Below are positions 44,428 through 52,504 of a DNA stretch of 63,266 nucleotides, piece by piece. The DNA is taken from the NCBI RefSeq assembly GCF_002735305.1, contig NZ_PDYG01000012.1, positions 1 to 63,266 of the forward strand, written 5' to 3'. The notes below the pieces were generated by a model. The model saw only the letters and a program-made list of their open reading frames with translations. It was not told the DNA's origin and ran no database searches. Numbering within the stretch: the first letter of the stretch is position 1; each line of letters starts with the position of its first letter. Source of the stretch: Agathobacter ruminis. GTDB lineage: Bacteria; Bacillota; Clostridia; Lachnospirales; Lachnospiraceae. The translations under genes were made by a program, and so were the position numbers.

Positions 44428-45312
44428 ATGGTAAACGGAATTATCAATGTTTATAAAGAGAAGGGCTTTACTTCATTCGATGTGGTGGCGGTTATGCGCC
44501 GGATCTTCGGGCAAAAGAAGATTGGCCATACGGGAACACTGGATCCGGATGCACAAGGAGTCCTTCCGGTCTGTCTGGGAAATGCAACAAAAGTATGCGA
44601 TCTGCTTCTGGACAAGGACAAAGAATATATTGCGGACCTGCTTTTGGGCGTGACAAGCGATACCCAGGATATGACGGGAACGGTGTTGCAGGAAAGACCG
44701 GTTGCGGTTTCCGAAGAGCAGGTTCGACAGACCATCGATCGATTTGTTGGCAAACAACAGCAAATTCCACCGATGTATTCAGCCCTGAAGGTAAATGGCC
44801 GGAAATTATGTGACCTGGCCAGAGAGGGCAAAACCGTGGAGAGAAAGCCGCGCGATATAGAAATTTTTTCGATTGTGATTGAAGAAATGGACCTTCCGAG
44901 AATCAAAATACGTGTTCACTGTTCAAAAGGCACTTATATCCGCACATTGTGCAATGATATTGGTGAGGCACTTGGATGCGGAGGTGCCATGGAAAGTCTC
45001 CTGCGTTCGCGCGTGAGCAGTTTCACACTTGAAACGGCGCATACCCTGGCGGAACTGGAAGCACATTTTGACCGGGAATGGCTGATTTCCACAGATTCGG
45101 TCTTTTTAAATTATGAGAGACTGACTGCAAAAAATGAATATCAGAAAGCAATCGACAACGGGAACAAACTGTCACAGGAGATGGTTGACGATTGCAATTT
45201 TCATATAGGAACCTATTATCGAATTTACCGCGAAGACGGACGATTCGTCGGTATTTATGAGTGGACAAAGGATCAGAATCTGAAACCGGTAAAATTATTT
45301 TTTGAATCATGA
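44428..45312 (+). CDS. truB: tRNA pseudouridine(55) synthase
   Basis: TruB makes pseudouridine 55 in the T loop of tRNAs. The 294-residue protein carries the catalytic aspartate D39 in GTLDPDAQGVLPV and the family segments YIADLLLGVTSDTQD, QIPPMYSALKVNGRK and CSKGTYIRTLCNDIGEALG. The C-terminal RNA-binding part follows. Its last four bases overlap the ribF start, so the genes are translationally coupled. Confidence 0.96.
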   Translation: MVNGIINVYKEKGFTSFDVVAVMRRIFGQKKIGHTGTLDPDAQGVLPVCLGNATKVCDLLLDKDKEYIADLLLGVTSDTQDMTGTVLQERPVAVSEEQVRQTIDRFVGKQQQIPPMYSALKVNGRKLCDLAREGKTVERKPRDIEIFSIVIEEMDLPRIKIRVHCSKGTYIRTLCNDIGEALGCGGAMESLLRSRVSSFTLETAHTLAELEAHFDREWLISTDSVFLNYERLTAKNEYQKAIDNGNKLSQEMVDDCNFHIGTYYRIYREDGRFVGIYEWTKDQNLKPVKLFFES

Positions 45313-46250
45313 AATACTATAATCATTTTGAAGACTTAAAATTGCATCATAATACGGTCATTACCCTGGGCAAATTTGACGGACTGCATGAAGGACATCG
45401 CAATCTGATCGAAACGATGATGAAAGTCAAAGAAAAGAAGGGACTTCGCGCTTTGATCTTTACTTTTTCGGTACCGCCAAAGAGCCATATTACAGGGCAG
45501 CCGATGCCTGTCATCACGACAAATGAAGAAAAGCGTGCACTGTTTGAAGAAATCGGTGTGGATTATTTTATCGAATGTCCCTTCTCCGATGAGCTGATGC
45601 GCATGAGCCCGCGTGAATTTGTGTCTTTTCTTGTCAATGAATTGCAGGTGAAATGCTTTGTCGTCGGGGAAGATTTTTGTTTTGGATACCAAAGAGCCGG
45701 CAATATCGAGACGCTTGAAGAACTTTCAAAAGAGTTCGGATATGACCTGTTTGTAAAATCAAAAATTCAGCATAAAGGACGTGATATTTCAAGCACTTAT
45801 ATCAGAGAAGAACTGGTTGCGGGCAATATGAAAACCGCAGAAAAGCTGCTTGGCTATCCGTATTTTATTGAAAATAAGATTGTGCATGGCAATCATATCG
45901 GCCGTAAAATGGGAATTCCGACCGTAAATATGGAGATTGACCCGCAGAAGGTGATTCCACCGAAGGGGGTATATGTTTCAAGGATTACCATATTGGATGA
46001 CGGAAGTACCTATATGGGAATCTCCAATATTGGCAATAAGCCGACAATCGGAGATGATTATCCGACGGGAGTGGAAAGCTTTCTGTTTGACTTCGATGGA
46101 GACTTATATGGAAAGGTTTTGCGCGTTTCCCTTCTATATTATGTTCGCGCGGAACGCAAATTTGAAAATTTGGATGCGCTGAAAGCGCAGATTGACAAAG
46201 ATATTTCTTTTGCGAGAGAATATTACGGAAATGTTACAAAAGTATGTTGA
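45309..46250 (+). CDS. ribF: Bifunctional riboflavin kinase / FAD synthetase
   Basis: RibF phosphorylates riboflavin to FMN and adenylylates FMN to FAD. The 313-residue protein has the N-terminal nucleotidyltransferase with TLGKFDGLHEGHRNLI and the ISSTYIREEL motif, and the C-terminal kinase domain with GIPTVNMEI, PPKGVYVSRI and GISNIGNKPTIG. Both active sites look intact. The stop codon overlaps the -35 box of the next promoter. Confidence 0.96.
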   Translation: MKYYNHFEDLKLHHNTVITLGKFDGLHEGHRNLIETMMKVKEKKGLRALIFTFSVPPKSHITGQPMPVITTNEEKRALFEEIGVDYFIECPFSDELMRMSPREFVSFLVNELQVKCFVVGEDFCFGYQRAGNIETLEELSKEFGYDLFVKSKIQHKGRDISSTYIREELVAGNMKTAEKLLGYPYFIENKIVHGNHIGRKMGIPTVNMEIDPQKVIPPKGVYVSRITILDDGSTYMGISNIGNKPTIGDDYPTGVESFLFDFDGDLYGKVLRVSLLYYVRAERKFENLDALKAQIDKDISFAREYYGNVTKVC

Positions 46251-46275
46251 CAATATTTCGTTTTGCTGTTATACT
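46247..46275 (+). promoter_or_regulatory. Promoter of the NlpC/P60 gene
   Basis: TTGACA (46247-46252), 17-bp spacer, TATACT (46270-46275): a near-consensus promoter whose -35 box includes the ribF stop codon. Confidence 0.88.
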
Positions 46276-46312
46276 CGCAGAGGATTCTTGAATAGTACAT
46301 CTGGAGGTATAC

Positions 46313-47524
46313 ATGAATATGAAACACATTACCAAAAGAGATAAACAACTGGCCATTGTATTGACATTTGCGTTGGTTCTTACCATCGCTGTGCGCGTTG
46401 GATTTGATAAAAAAGCGACAACTGATACGACTGCAACGGAAAGCGCATTGCGCGCAGGTGCGGTTACGGAATTTGAATCATTACAGACCGCAGGTCTGAC
46501 TGCCGGCAGTATCAGTGATATCAATGATTATTCGAATGCAACGGCAATTGTATCAAATGAAGAGAAGACAAAAGTAACTTCACAGCTTTTGATTGATCAG
46601 AAATACGAAGAGGGAACTGTATACGGATACAAAAATCTCGGTTTCTCGGAAGTGGAAGGCAATCTGAATGTTCGTGAAGAAGCTTCAGAAGATGCTTCTG
46701 TTGTCGGTAAGCTGACCAATCATAATGCAGTTGAAATCAAAAGCACTTCAAAAGACGGAAAATGGCTGGAAATCACTTCCGGCAATGTGGAAGGCTATGT
46801 CAGTGCAAAATATATTCTGACCGGGGACCGTGCGCTTGCACTGGTTGACGATCTGATTGCTACTTATGCAACGGTAAAAGTTGATACTCTGAAGGTTCGC
46901 GAAAAACCTTCTACTGATTCGAACATTTTGAGCAAGGTACATGACGCAGATGATCTGCGTGTAATATCGATTCAGACGGTTGAAAACAAAGACAAGGATG
47001 GAAAGACCGTCACTGAGGAATGGGTTGAGATTGAGCATGACGATGAAGAAACAGAAGAGATTGAAACCGCTTTTGTATTTAAGAATCATGTGGAACTGGC
47101 AAACAAATTCCCAACAGGTAAGACCATCAAGGAACTCCATTATGGCAGTGAAGTAGATGATACCCGTGTTGCACTTTGCGAAATGGCTCTGAAATATTAT
47201 GGCGGCCGTTATGTATGGGGGGGGTCCACACTGGGAAGCGGTGTTGACTGCTCAGGATTTACAATGGCAATTTATCGTCAGTTTGGCATTAAGCTTGAAC
47301 ATCATGCGGCAACACAGGCAACCCAGGGAAGACGTATTAAGGCTTCCGAGGCAAAACCGGGTGATTTGTTCTTCTACAAGAGACCGGGCCATTCCGGAAT
47401 CGGACATGTAGGTATCTACATCGGTGGCGGACAGATCATTCATGCAGCAAGTTCAAGACAGGGAATTATTATTTCCAGCGCATATTATCAGACACCGCTT
47501 GCGGTTTGTTCATATTTGGATTAG
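46313..47524 (+). CDS. Secreted SH3-domain NlpC/P60 peptidoglycan hydrolase
   Basis: A 403-residue cell-wall endopeptidase candidate. An N-terminal membrane segment (~12-28) acts as signal or anchor. Two bacterial SH3 domains follow (~115-170 with NVREEASEDASVVGKL; ~185-260 with KVREKPSTDSNILSKV). The NlpC/P60 domain (~280-403) carries the triad C313 (VDCSGF), H365 (GHVGIYIG) and H377 (IIHAAS). Such enzymes cleave the gamma-D-Glu to diamino acid bond. It is monocistronic with its own promoter and a TGGAGGTATAC site. Confidence 0.93.
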   Translation: MNMKHITKRDKQLAIVLTFALVLTIAVRVGFDKKATTDTTATESALRAGAVTEFESLQTAGLTAGSISDINDYSNATAIVSNEEKTKVTSQLLIDQKYEEGTVYGYKNLGFSEVEGNLNVREEASEDASVVGKLTNHNAVEIKSTSKDGKWLEITSGNVEGYVSAKYILTGDRALALVDDLIATYATVKVDTLKVREKPSTDSNILSKVHDADDLRVISIQTVENKDKDGKTVTEEWVEIEHDDEETEEIETAFVFKNHVELANKFPTGKTIKELHYGSEVDDTRVALCEMALKYYGGRYVWGGSTLGSGVDCSGFTMAIYRQFGIKLEHHAATQATQGRRIKASEAKPGDLFFYKRPGHSGIGHVGIYIGGGQIIHAASSRQGIIISSAYYQTPLAVCSYLD

Positions 47525-47548
47525 TTCCATTTTTCGATAAAATTGTTG

Positions 47549-47577
47549 TTTACAATTGTATGCGCATATGATATATT
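47549..47577 (+). promoter_or_regulatory. Promoter of rpsO
   Basis: TTTACA (47549-47554), 17-bp spacer, TATATT (47572-47577). About 100 bases of leader precede rpsO, including GTTCGG and CCGACC that can pair weakly; I see no convincing S15-type pseudoknot by eye. Confidence 0.72.
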
Positions 47578-47675
47578 ATTTCAGTATGGTTTAGCCCATG
47601 TTCGGTTTTAGGACACTCCGACCTTTTGCTGAGCATTAGAAATATCGGGCAATATAATATGAAAGGAGAAACATT

Positions 47676-47942
47676 ATGATTTCAAAAGAAAAGAAGCAGG
47701 CGATTATCGCTGAATATGCAAGAACAGAAGGCGACACCGGTTCACCGGAAGTTCAGGTTGCAATTCTTTCTGCACGTATTGCAGAGCTTACCGATCATCT
47801 TAAGGCAAATCCTAAGGATCATCATTCTCGTCGCGGTATGTTAAAGCTTATCGGACAGAGAAAAGGATTACTTTCATACCTTAAGGAAGTCGATATTGAG
47901 AGATATCGTTCACTTATCGAGCGTTTAGGTCTCAGAAAGTAG
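47676..47942 (+). CDS. rpsO: 30S ribosomal protein S15
   Basis: S15 is a primary 16S rRNA-binding protein needed for 30S platform assembly. The 88-residue protein has the diagnostic [15 protein letters not shown] and [20 protein letters not shown] segments. A GAAAGGAGAAACATT site precedes the start. rpsO-pnp is a conserved order, here separated by a terminator and a new promoter. Confidence 0.98.
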   Translation: MISKEKKQAIIAEYARTEGDTGSPEVQVAILSARIAELTDHLKANPKDHHSRRGMLKLIGQRKGLLSYLKEVDIERYRSLIERLGLRK

Positions 47943-47946
47943 AAGC

Positions 47947-47985
47947 AAAAAGCGGAGTCTATGCTTATATAGATTCCGCTTTTTT
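47947..47985 (+). terminator. Terminator of rpsO
   Basis: Stem AAAAGCGGAgTCTA with TAGAtTCCGCTTTT (one G/T mismatch position) around 47948-47984 is followed by further T residues. The T-run runs into the pnp -10 region. Confidence 0.85.
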
Positions 47986-47993
47986 GTTATAAT
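47985..47993 (+). promoter_or_regulatory. Extended -10 promoter for pnp
   Basis: TATAAT (47988-47993) preceded by TG at 47985-47986 (extended -10). No good -35 is visible; the position falls inside the rpsO terminator (TTATAT at 47965-47970). Confidence 0.55.
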
Positions 47994-48000
47994 GTTAGAA

Positions 48001-48076
48001 TCACAGAAATATACCGAAGTTACTGAAATGTGAAAAAGCATATTTTTCCTGTTTCAGTAGTTTCGGTTTCTGTGAA
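48001..48076 (+). promoter_or_regulatory. Long hairpin in the pnp 5' leader
   Basis: The 5' arm, TCACAGAA (48001-48008) plus ACCGAAGTTACTGAAA (48013-48028), pairs with the 3' arm TTTCAGTAGTTTCGGT (48052-48067) plus TTCTGTGA (48068-48075). That gives 24 pairs including two G-U, with one 4-nt bulge. The apical loop contains a further GAAAAA/TTTTTC stem. It ends 36 bases before the pnp start. Pnp leaders elsewhere carry duplexes cut by RNase III for autoregulation; the same use here is inference. Confidence 0.85.
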
Positions 48077-48112
48077 AAAACAGAAGTACGACAAAAGAAA
48101 AGGAGAAAACAA

Positions 48113-50197
48113 ATGTACAAGACTTATTCAATGGAGCTTGGCGGAAGAACACTCAGCGTGGATATCGGAAGAGTAGCCGCACAGGCAAATGGAGCTGTTC
48201 TCATTAAATATGGTGAGACAACTGTATTATCAACTGCAACAGCAGCTGATAAGCCAAGAGATGGGGTGGATTTCTTCCCGTTATCAGTAGAATTTGAAGA
48301 AAAAATGTATGCTGTAGGAAAAATTCCTGGCGGCTTTAACAAGCGTGAAGGTAAAGCTTCAGAGAATGCAATCCTTACCGACCGTGTGATTGACAGACCG
48401 ATGAGACCATTGTTCCCAAAGGATATGCGCAATGATGTAACATTAAACAACCTTGTTATGTCTGTAGATCCGGAATGCCGTCCGGAAATCGTTGCAATGA
48501 TTGGTACTGCACTTGCAGTTCATATTTCGGATATTCCGTTTGACGGACCATGTGCAATGACCCAGATGGGACTTGTAAACGGCGAATTTATCATTAACCC
48601 ATCCCAGAAAGACTGGAATGAGGGAGACCTTCAGCTGACAGTAGCATCAACCAAGGAAAAGGTCATCATGATCGAAGCCGGTGCAAATATCATTCCGGAA
48701 GACAAGATGATTGAAGCAATCTACAAATGCCATGACATCAACCAGACAATCATTGCATTTATGGATCAGATCCGTGCTGAAGTCGGTAAAGAAAAATTTG
48801 AATACGAAAGCTGCGCAGTTCCGGAAGAACTGTTCAATGCAATCAAAGAAATTGTTCCTCCGGCAGAGATGGAAGATGCGGTATTTACTGATGAGAAGCA
48901 GAAGCGCGAAGCAAATATCAAGGCCATTACAGAGAGATTGGAAGAGGCATTTGCCGATAACGAAGAATATCTTGCTGTACTCGGCGAAGCAATTTATCAG
49001 TATCAGAAGAAGACTGTCCGCAAGATGATCTTAAAGGATCACAAGCGTCCGGACGGAAGAGCTTTGAATCAGATCCGTCCTTTGGCTGCAGAAGTGGATT
49101 TGATTCCTCGTGTACATGGTTCTGCCATGTTCACCCGTGGTCAGACACAGATTTGCGATGTTGTAACACTTGCTCCGCTTTCTGAAATCCAGAAGATTGA
49201 CGGACTGGATGCAAATGTAACTTCAAAGAGATATATGCATCATTACAACTTCCCTGCATATTCTGTAGGTGAGACAAAGGTTTCGCGTGGTCCTGGACGC
49301 CGTGAAATCGGACATGGTGCATTGGCAGAAAAGGCACTTGTACCGGTACTTCCTTCTACAGAGGAGTTCCCATATGCAATTCGTGCCGTATCCGAGACTT
49401 TTGAGTCAAACGGATCTACTTCAATGGCATCTACCTGTGCTTCATGTATGTCACTGATGGCTGCAGGTGTTCCGATTAAGTCTATGGTTGCAGGTATTTC
49501 CTGTGGTCTTGTTACCGGTGATACAGATGATGATTTCGTAGTATTGACCGATATTCAGGGTCTTGAAGACTTCTTCGGTGATATGGACTTTAAGGTAACA
49601 GGTACCCATGAAGGTATTACTGCAATCCAGATGGATATTAAGATTCACGGATTGACTCGTCCGATCGTGGAAGAGGCAATTGCCCGTACCCGTGAAGCAA
49701 GACTTTACATTATGGATGAGGTTATGAGCAAAGCAATCGCTGAACCTCGTGAGAGCGTAAATGAATGGGCTCCTAAGATTGAACAGATTACCATTGATCC
49801 GGCAAAGATTGGTGATGTGGTTGGACAGAAGGGCAAGACCATCAATGAGATTATTGCACGCACCGGTGTGAAGATTGATATCACGGATGATGGAGCTGTT
49901 TCTGTATGCGGAACCGATCGTGCTATGATTGATGCAGCAATCAAGATGATTGAGACCATCACAACAGACTTCGAAGAAGGACAGATTTTTGAAGGTGTTG
50001 TTGTTAGCATCAAAGAATTCGGTGCATTTATCGAATTTGCACCTGGCAAGGAAGGTCTGGTTCATATTTCCAAGATCGCAAAAGAGCGTATCAACCGCGT
50101 TGAAGATGTATTGACACTCGGAGACAAGGTGAAGGTTGTCTGTCTTGGAAAGGACAAGATGGGACGCATCAGCTTCTCTATGAAGGATGTTCAGTAA
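48113..50197 (+). CDS. pnp: Polyribonucleotide nucleotidyltransferase (PNPase)
   Basis: PNPase is a phosphorolytic 3'-5' exoribonuclease in mRNA decay. The 694-residue protein has two RNase PH domains (the first with LIKYGETTVLSTATA; the second with MFTRGQTQICDVVTLAPL and the GRREIGHGALAEKAL segment), an intervening helical domain, then KH (IGDVVGQKGKTINEIIARTG) and S1 (GQIFEGVVVSIKEFGAFIEF) domains at the C-terminus. Length and order are complete. An AAAGGAGAAAACAA site precedes ATG 48113. Confidence 0.98.
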   Translation: MYKTYSMELGGRTLSVDIGRVAAQANGAVLIKYGETTVLSTATAADKPRDGVDFFPLSVEFEEKMYAVGKIPGGFNKREGKASENAILTDRVIDRPMRPLFPKDMRNDVTLNNLVMSVDPECRPEIVAMIGTALAVHISDIPFDGPCAMTQMGLVNGEFIINPSQKDWNEGDLQLTVASTKEKVIMIEAGANIIPEDKMIEAIYKCHDINQTIIAFMDQIRAEVGKEKFEYESCAVPEELFNAIKEIVPPAEMEDAVFTDEKQKREANIKAITERLEEAFADNEEYLAVLGEAIYQYQKKTVRKMILKDHKRPDGRALNQIRPLAAEVDLIPRVHGSAMFTRGQTQICDVVTLAPLSEIQKIDGLDANVTSKRYMHHYNFPAYSVGETKVSRGPGRREIGHGALAEKALVPVLPSTEEFPYAIRAVSETFESNGSTSMASTCASCMSLMAAGVPIKSMVAGISCGLVTGDTDDDFVVLTDIQGLEDFFGDMDFKVTGTHEGITAIQMDIKIHGLTRPIVEEAIARTREARLYIMDEVMSKAIAEPRESVNEWAPKIEQITIDPAKIGDVVGQKGKTINEIIARTGVKIDITDDGAVSVCGTDRAMIDAAIKMIETITTDFEEGQIFEGVVVSIKEFGAFIEFAPGKEGLVHISKIAKERINRVEDVLTLGDKVKVVCLGKDKMGRISFSMKDVQ

Positions 50198-50216
50198 TTA
50201 TATCCATGTATGATTG

Positions 50217-50246
50217 CAAGGGCTGTTTTGTACAGCCCTTGTTTTT
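50217..50246 (+). terminator. Terminator of pnp
   Basis: A 10-bp perfect stem, CAAGGGCTGT (50217-50226) and ACAGCCCTTG (50232-50241), is followed by TTTTT. Confidence 0.92.
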
Positions 50247-50260
50247 GTCTGGTGAACCAC

Positions 50261-50289
50261 TTGAAAAAAACGACTATACATTGTATAAT
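50261..50289 (+). promoter_or_regulatory. Promoter of scpA-scpB
   Basis: TTGAAA (50261-50266), 17-bp spacer, TATAAT (50284-50289). Confidence 0.82.
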
Positions 50290-50333
50290 GCATAGGTGAG
50301 TGAACACTATATATTGTGTATGGAGTTGCAGAT

Positions 50334-51086
50334 ATGGAAATTAATTTTAAACTGGAGACATTTGAGGGACCGTTGGACCTCCTGCTTCATTTGATAGAAA
50401 AGAATAAAATGAGCATCTTTGATATTCAGATCGTTGAAATTACAGATCAATATCTGGCTTACATTGATGAGATGAAGCGTCATGATCTTGGGATTCTCAG
50501 TGAATTTCTGGTGATGGCTGCAACTTTGCTGGCGATTAAATCCAAGATGCTTTTGCCGGCACCGGAAGTGGAAGAAGGCGAAGAGGAAGAAGATCCTCGT
50601 GCAGAACTGGTACAGCAGCTTCTGGAATACAAGATGTACAAATGCATGGCATTTGAATTGAAAGACCGTCAGTTTGATGCGGATCATATTATGTACAAAG
50701 AGCCGACAATTCCGGATGAGGTGCTTGCCTATGAAGAACCAATCGACATGGAAGCACTTGTCAGTGATATCACATTGGCCCGCCTGAACAGCATTTTCCG
50801 CGATATCATGAAAAAGCAGGTGGACAAAGTCGACCCGATTCGTTCCAAATTCGGCAAAATCGAAAAAGAAGAAGTCTCGATGGAAGACAAAATGGAATTC
50901 CTTCAGGAATATGCAAAGGAACATAAGCATTTTTCATTCCGTGGAATTCTTGAAAAGCAATCGACAAAGACAGATATTATAGTAACCTTTTTGGCAATTC
51001 TTGAGCTGATGAAGATGGGAATTATCAAGATCTCACAGGAAAAAATCTTTGACGATATTGAAATTGATTCTCAAATTGCCGCATAA
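50334..51086 (+). CDS. scpA: Segregation and condensation protein A (kleisin)
   Basis: ScpA is the kleisin subunit that bridges SMC heads in chromosome condensation. The 250-residue protein has the N-terminal family segment FEGPLDLLLHLIEKNKM and the ISEFLVMAATLLAIKSKMLLP helix, then an acidic linker and a C-terminal winged helix that binds SMC. ATG 50334 is chosen with GGAG eight bases upstream; GTG 50316 is an in-frame alternative with no site. scpB follows after 23 bases. Confidence 0.95.
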   Translation: MEINFKLETFEGPLDLLLHLIEKNKMSIFDIQIVEITDQYLAYIDEMKRHDLGILSEFLVMAATLLAIKSKMLLPAPEVEEGEEEEDPRAELVQQLLEYKMYKCMAFELKDRQFDADHIMYKEPTIPDEVLAYEEPIDMEALVSDITLARLNSIFRDIMKKQVDKVDPIRSKFGKIEKEEVSMEDKMEFLQEYAKEHKHFSFRGILEKQSTKTDIIVTFLAILELMKMGIIKISQEKIFDDIEIDSQIAA

Positions 51087-51109
51087 ATTGAGCAAAGAGT
51101 ATTACAGAG

Positions 51110-51679
51110 ATGGAAGATAAGAATTATAAAGCAATCATCGAAGCAATCCTGTTTACCATGGGTGATTCGGTGGAACTCGAAAAAATAGCAAATGCGATTG
51201 AACTGGACAAAAAAGAGACCAAGCGTCTGCTCGATGAGATGAAAGAAGAATTGAATCAGTCGCAGCGTGGTGTAGATATTATCGAACTTGACGGATCTTA
51301 TCAGATGTGTACCAAACAGGAAATGTACGAATATCTGATCAAGATTGCAAAGCAGCCGACCAAACGCCAGCTGACAGATGTATTGCTTGAGACATTGTCT
51401 ATCATCGCATACAAGCAGCCGGTGACAAAATCCGAGATTGAAAAAATTCGTGGGGTTTCCTGCGATCATGCTGTGAACAAGCTGGTGGAATATAATCTGG
51501 TTTGTGAACTCGGCCGACTGGATGCACCTGGGCGTCCGTTGCTTTTTGGCACGACGGAAGAATTCCTTCGCAGTTTTGGCGTTCATTCCATTGATGAACT
51601 TCCGGTATTGAGTTCCGACCAGATTGAGGAATTTAAGGCAGAAGCGGAAGCGGAAATGAAAGTACAATTGGATATTTAA
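51110..51679 (+). CDS. scpB: Segregation and condensation protein B
   Basis: ScpB dimerises and binds ScpA in the SMC complex. The 189-residue protein has two winged-helix domains; family segments include AIIEAILFTMGDSVELEKIA, LETLSIIAYKQPVTKSEIEKIRGV and LGRLDAPGRPLLFGTTEEFLR. The partner scpA is immediately upstream. A terminator follows, marking the end of the core genome block before the accessory module. Confidence 0.95.
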   Translation: MEDKNYKAIIEAILFTMGDSVELEKIANAIELDKKETKRLLDEMKEELNQSQRGVDIIELDGSYQMCTKQEMYEYLIKIAKQPTKRQLTDVLLETLSIIAYKQPVTKSEIEKIRGVSCDHAVNKLVEYNLVCELGRLDAPGRPLLFGTTEEFLRSFGVHSIDELPVLSSDQIEEFKAEAEAEMKVQLDI

Positions 51680-51688
51680 AGTGTTTTA

Positions 51689-51713
51689 AACCACCCGGGA
51701 AGGGTGGTTTTTT
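51689..51713 (+). terminator. Terminator of scpAB
   Basis: Stem AACCACCC (51689-51696) with GGGTGGTT (51702-51709), loop GGGAA, then a run of T. Confidence 0.9.
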
Positions 51714-51714
51714 G

Positions 51715-51742
51715 TTGCAAAAAAATAGGAATATGCGATAAT
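51715..51742 (+). promoter_or_regulatory. Candidate promoter for the LytTR/kinase genes
   Basis: TTGCAA (51715-51720) and GATAAT (51737-51742), 16-bp spacer. The -35 box directly follows the scpAB terminator. It has no copy of the TTTCGCCATG repeat found at the downstream target promoter. Confidence 0.5.
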
Positions 51743-51790
51743 GATACTAGGGTTTACTAAAAATTTACGATATGTTTGGGGTGTATGAAA

Positions 51791-52498
51791 ATGTACAAAA
51801 TCGCAATCTGTGATGATGATGCAATCATCTGTGAGGAACTTGAGTCGAAAATTATCGAATATTCTTTTGATAGAACTGTTTCATTTGAAATTCAAAAATG
51901 GAATGATTCTGTCTTGTTCTGTAATCAAATCGTAGAATATAATCCTGATATTTTATTTTTGGACATTGAAATACCGAACTTTAGTGGCGTTGAAGTTGCT
52001 AAATTTATTCGAAACGAATTAAACAATGAGAATTTAATTATCTTTTTTATTTCCTATAAGAAAAATTATGCGATGGAATTATTCCAGGTTCATCCGCATG
52101 ATTTCCTTGTAAAACCAATTGAAACGCAGAAATTGAACAGAGCCTTGGATAAAGCGTTAAAATTATTACAGCTGAATTCTTATTTTCATTATTCCTATAA
52201 GAAAAAGAATTATGTAGTCCCTTATTCGGAGGTTATGTATTTTTACAGCCAAAATAAAACTGTATTCATAAAGAAGTATGATGGGGAAACTCTTTCTTAT
52301 CTGGGGAAACTAAAGGATATCGTTTTGGATTTGCCGTTGGGATTTGTTTGCATAAGTAAATCATATATTATTAATCTGCGTTATTTAAAAAGTTGGAAAT
52401 CAGATTTTTGCACAATGAAAGATGGTATGGAATTGTCGATTGCACAGTCGAAGCGCCAAAATTTTAAAACGGTATTACTTCAATTGGAGAGGGGATAA
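51791..52498 (+). CDS. LytTR-family response regulator
   Basis: A 235-residue AgrA/LytR-type regulator. The receiver domain (1-120) has DDD at 8-10 and the phosphoacceptor D58 in LFLDIEIPNFSG. The LytTR DNA-binding domain (~140-235) shows YSEVMYFYSQNKTVFI, CISKSYIINLRYL and the basic SKRQNF end. LytTR proteins bind direct repeats spaced about two helical turns apart. ATG 51791 is chosen for its distance from GGGGTG; ATG 51785 is possible. The stop nearly abuts the sensor kinase gene. Confidence 0.93.
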   Translation: MYKIAICDDDAIICEELESKIIEYSFDRTVSFEIQKWNDSVLFCNQIVEYNPDILFLDIEIPNFSGVEVAKFIRNELNNENLIIFFISYKKNYAMELFQVHPHDFLVKPIETQKLNRALDKALKLLQLNSYFHYSYKKKNYVVPYSEVMYFYSQNKTVFIKKYDGETLSYLGKLKDIVLDLPLGFVCISKSYIINLRYLKSWKSDFCTMKDGMELSIAQSKRQNFKTVLLQLERG

Positions 52499-52504
52499 TG
52501 GAGT

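Noticed and set aside
47578-47675. S15-type autoregulatory pseudoknot before rpsO
   Set aside because: Only weak pairings (GTTCGG/CCGACC) are visible; I could not build a convincing structure by eye.
51776-51790. Upstream TTG start for the LytTR regulator
   Set aside because: It overlaps the GGGGTG ribosome-binding element; the receiver domain starts normally at MYKIAICDD.
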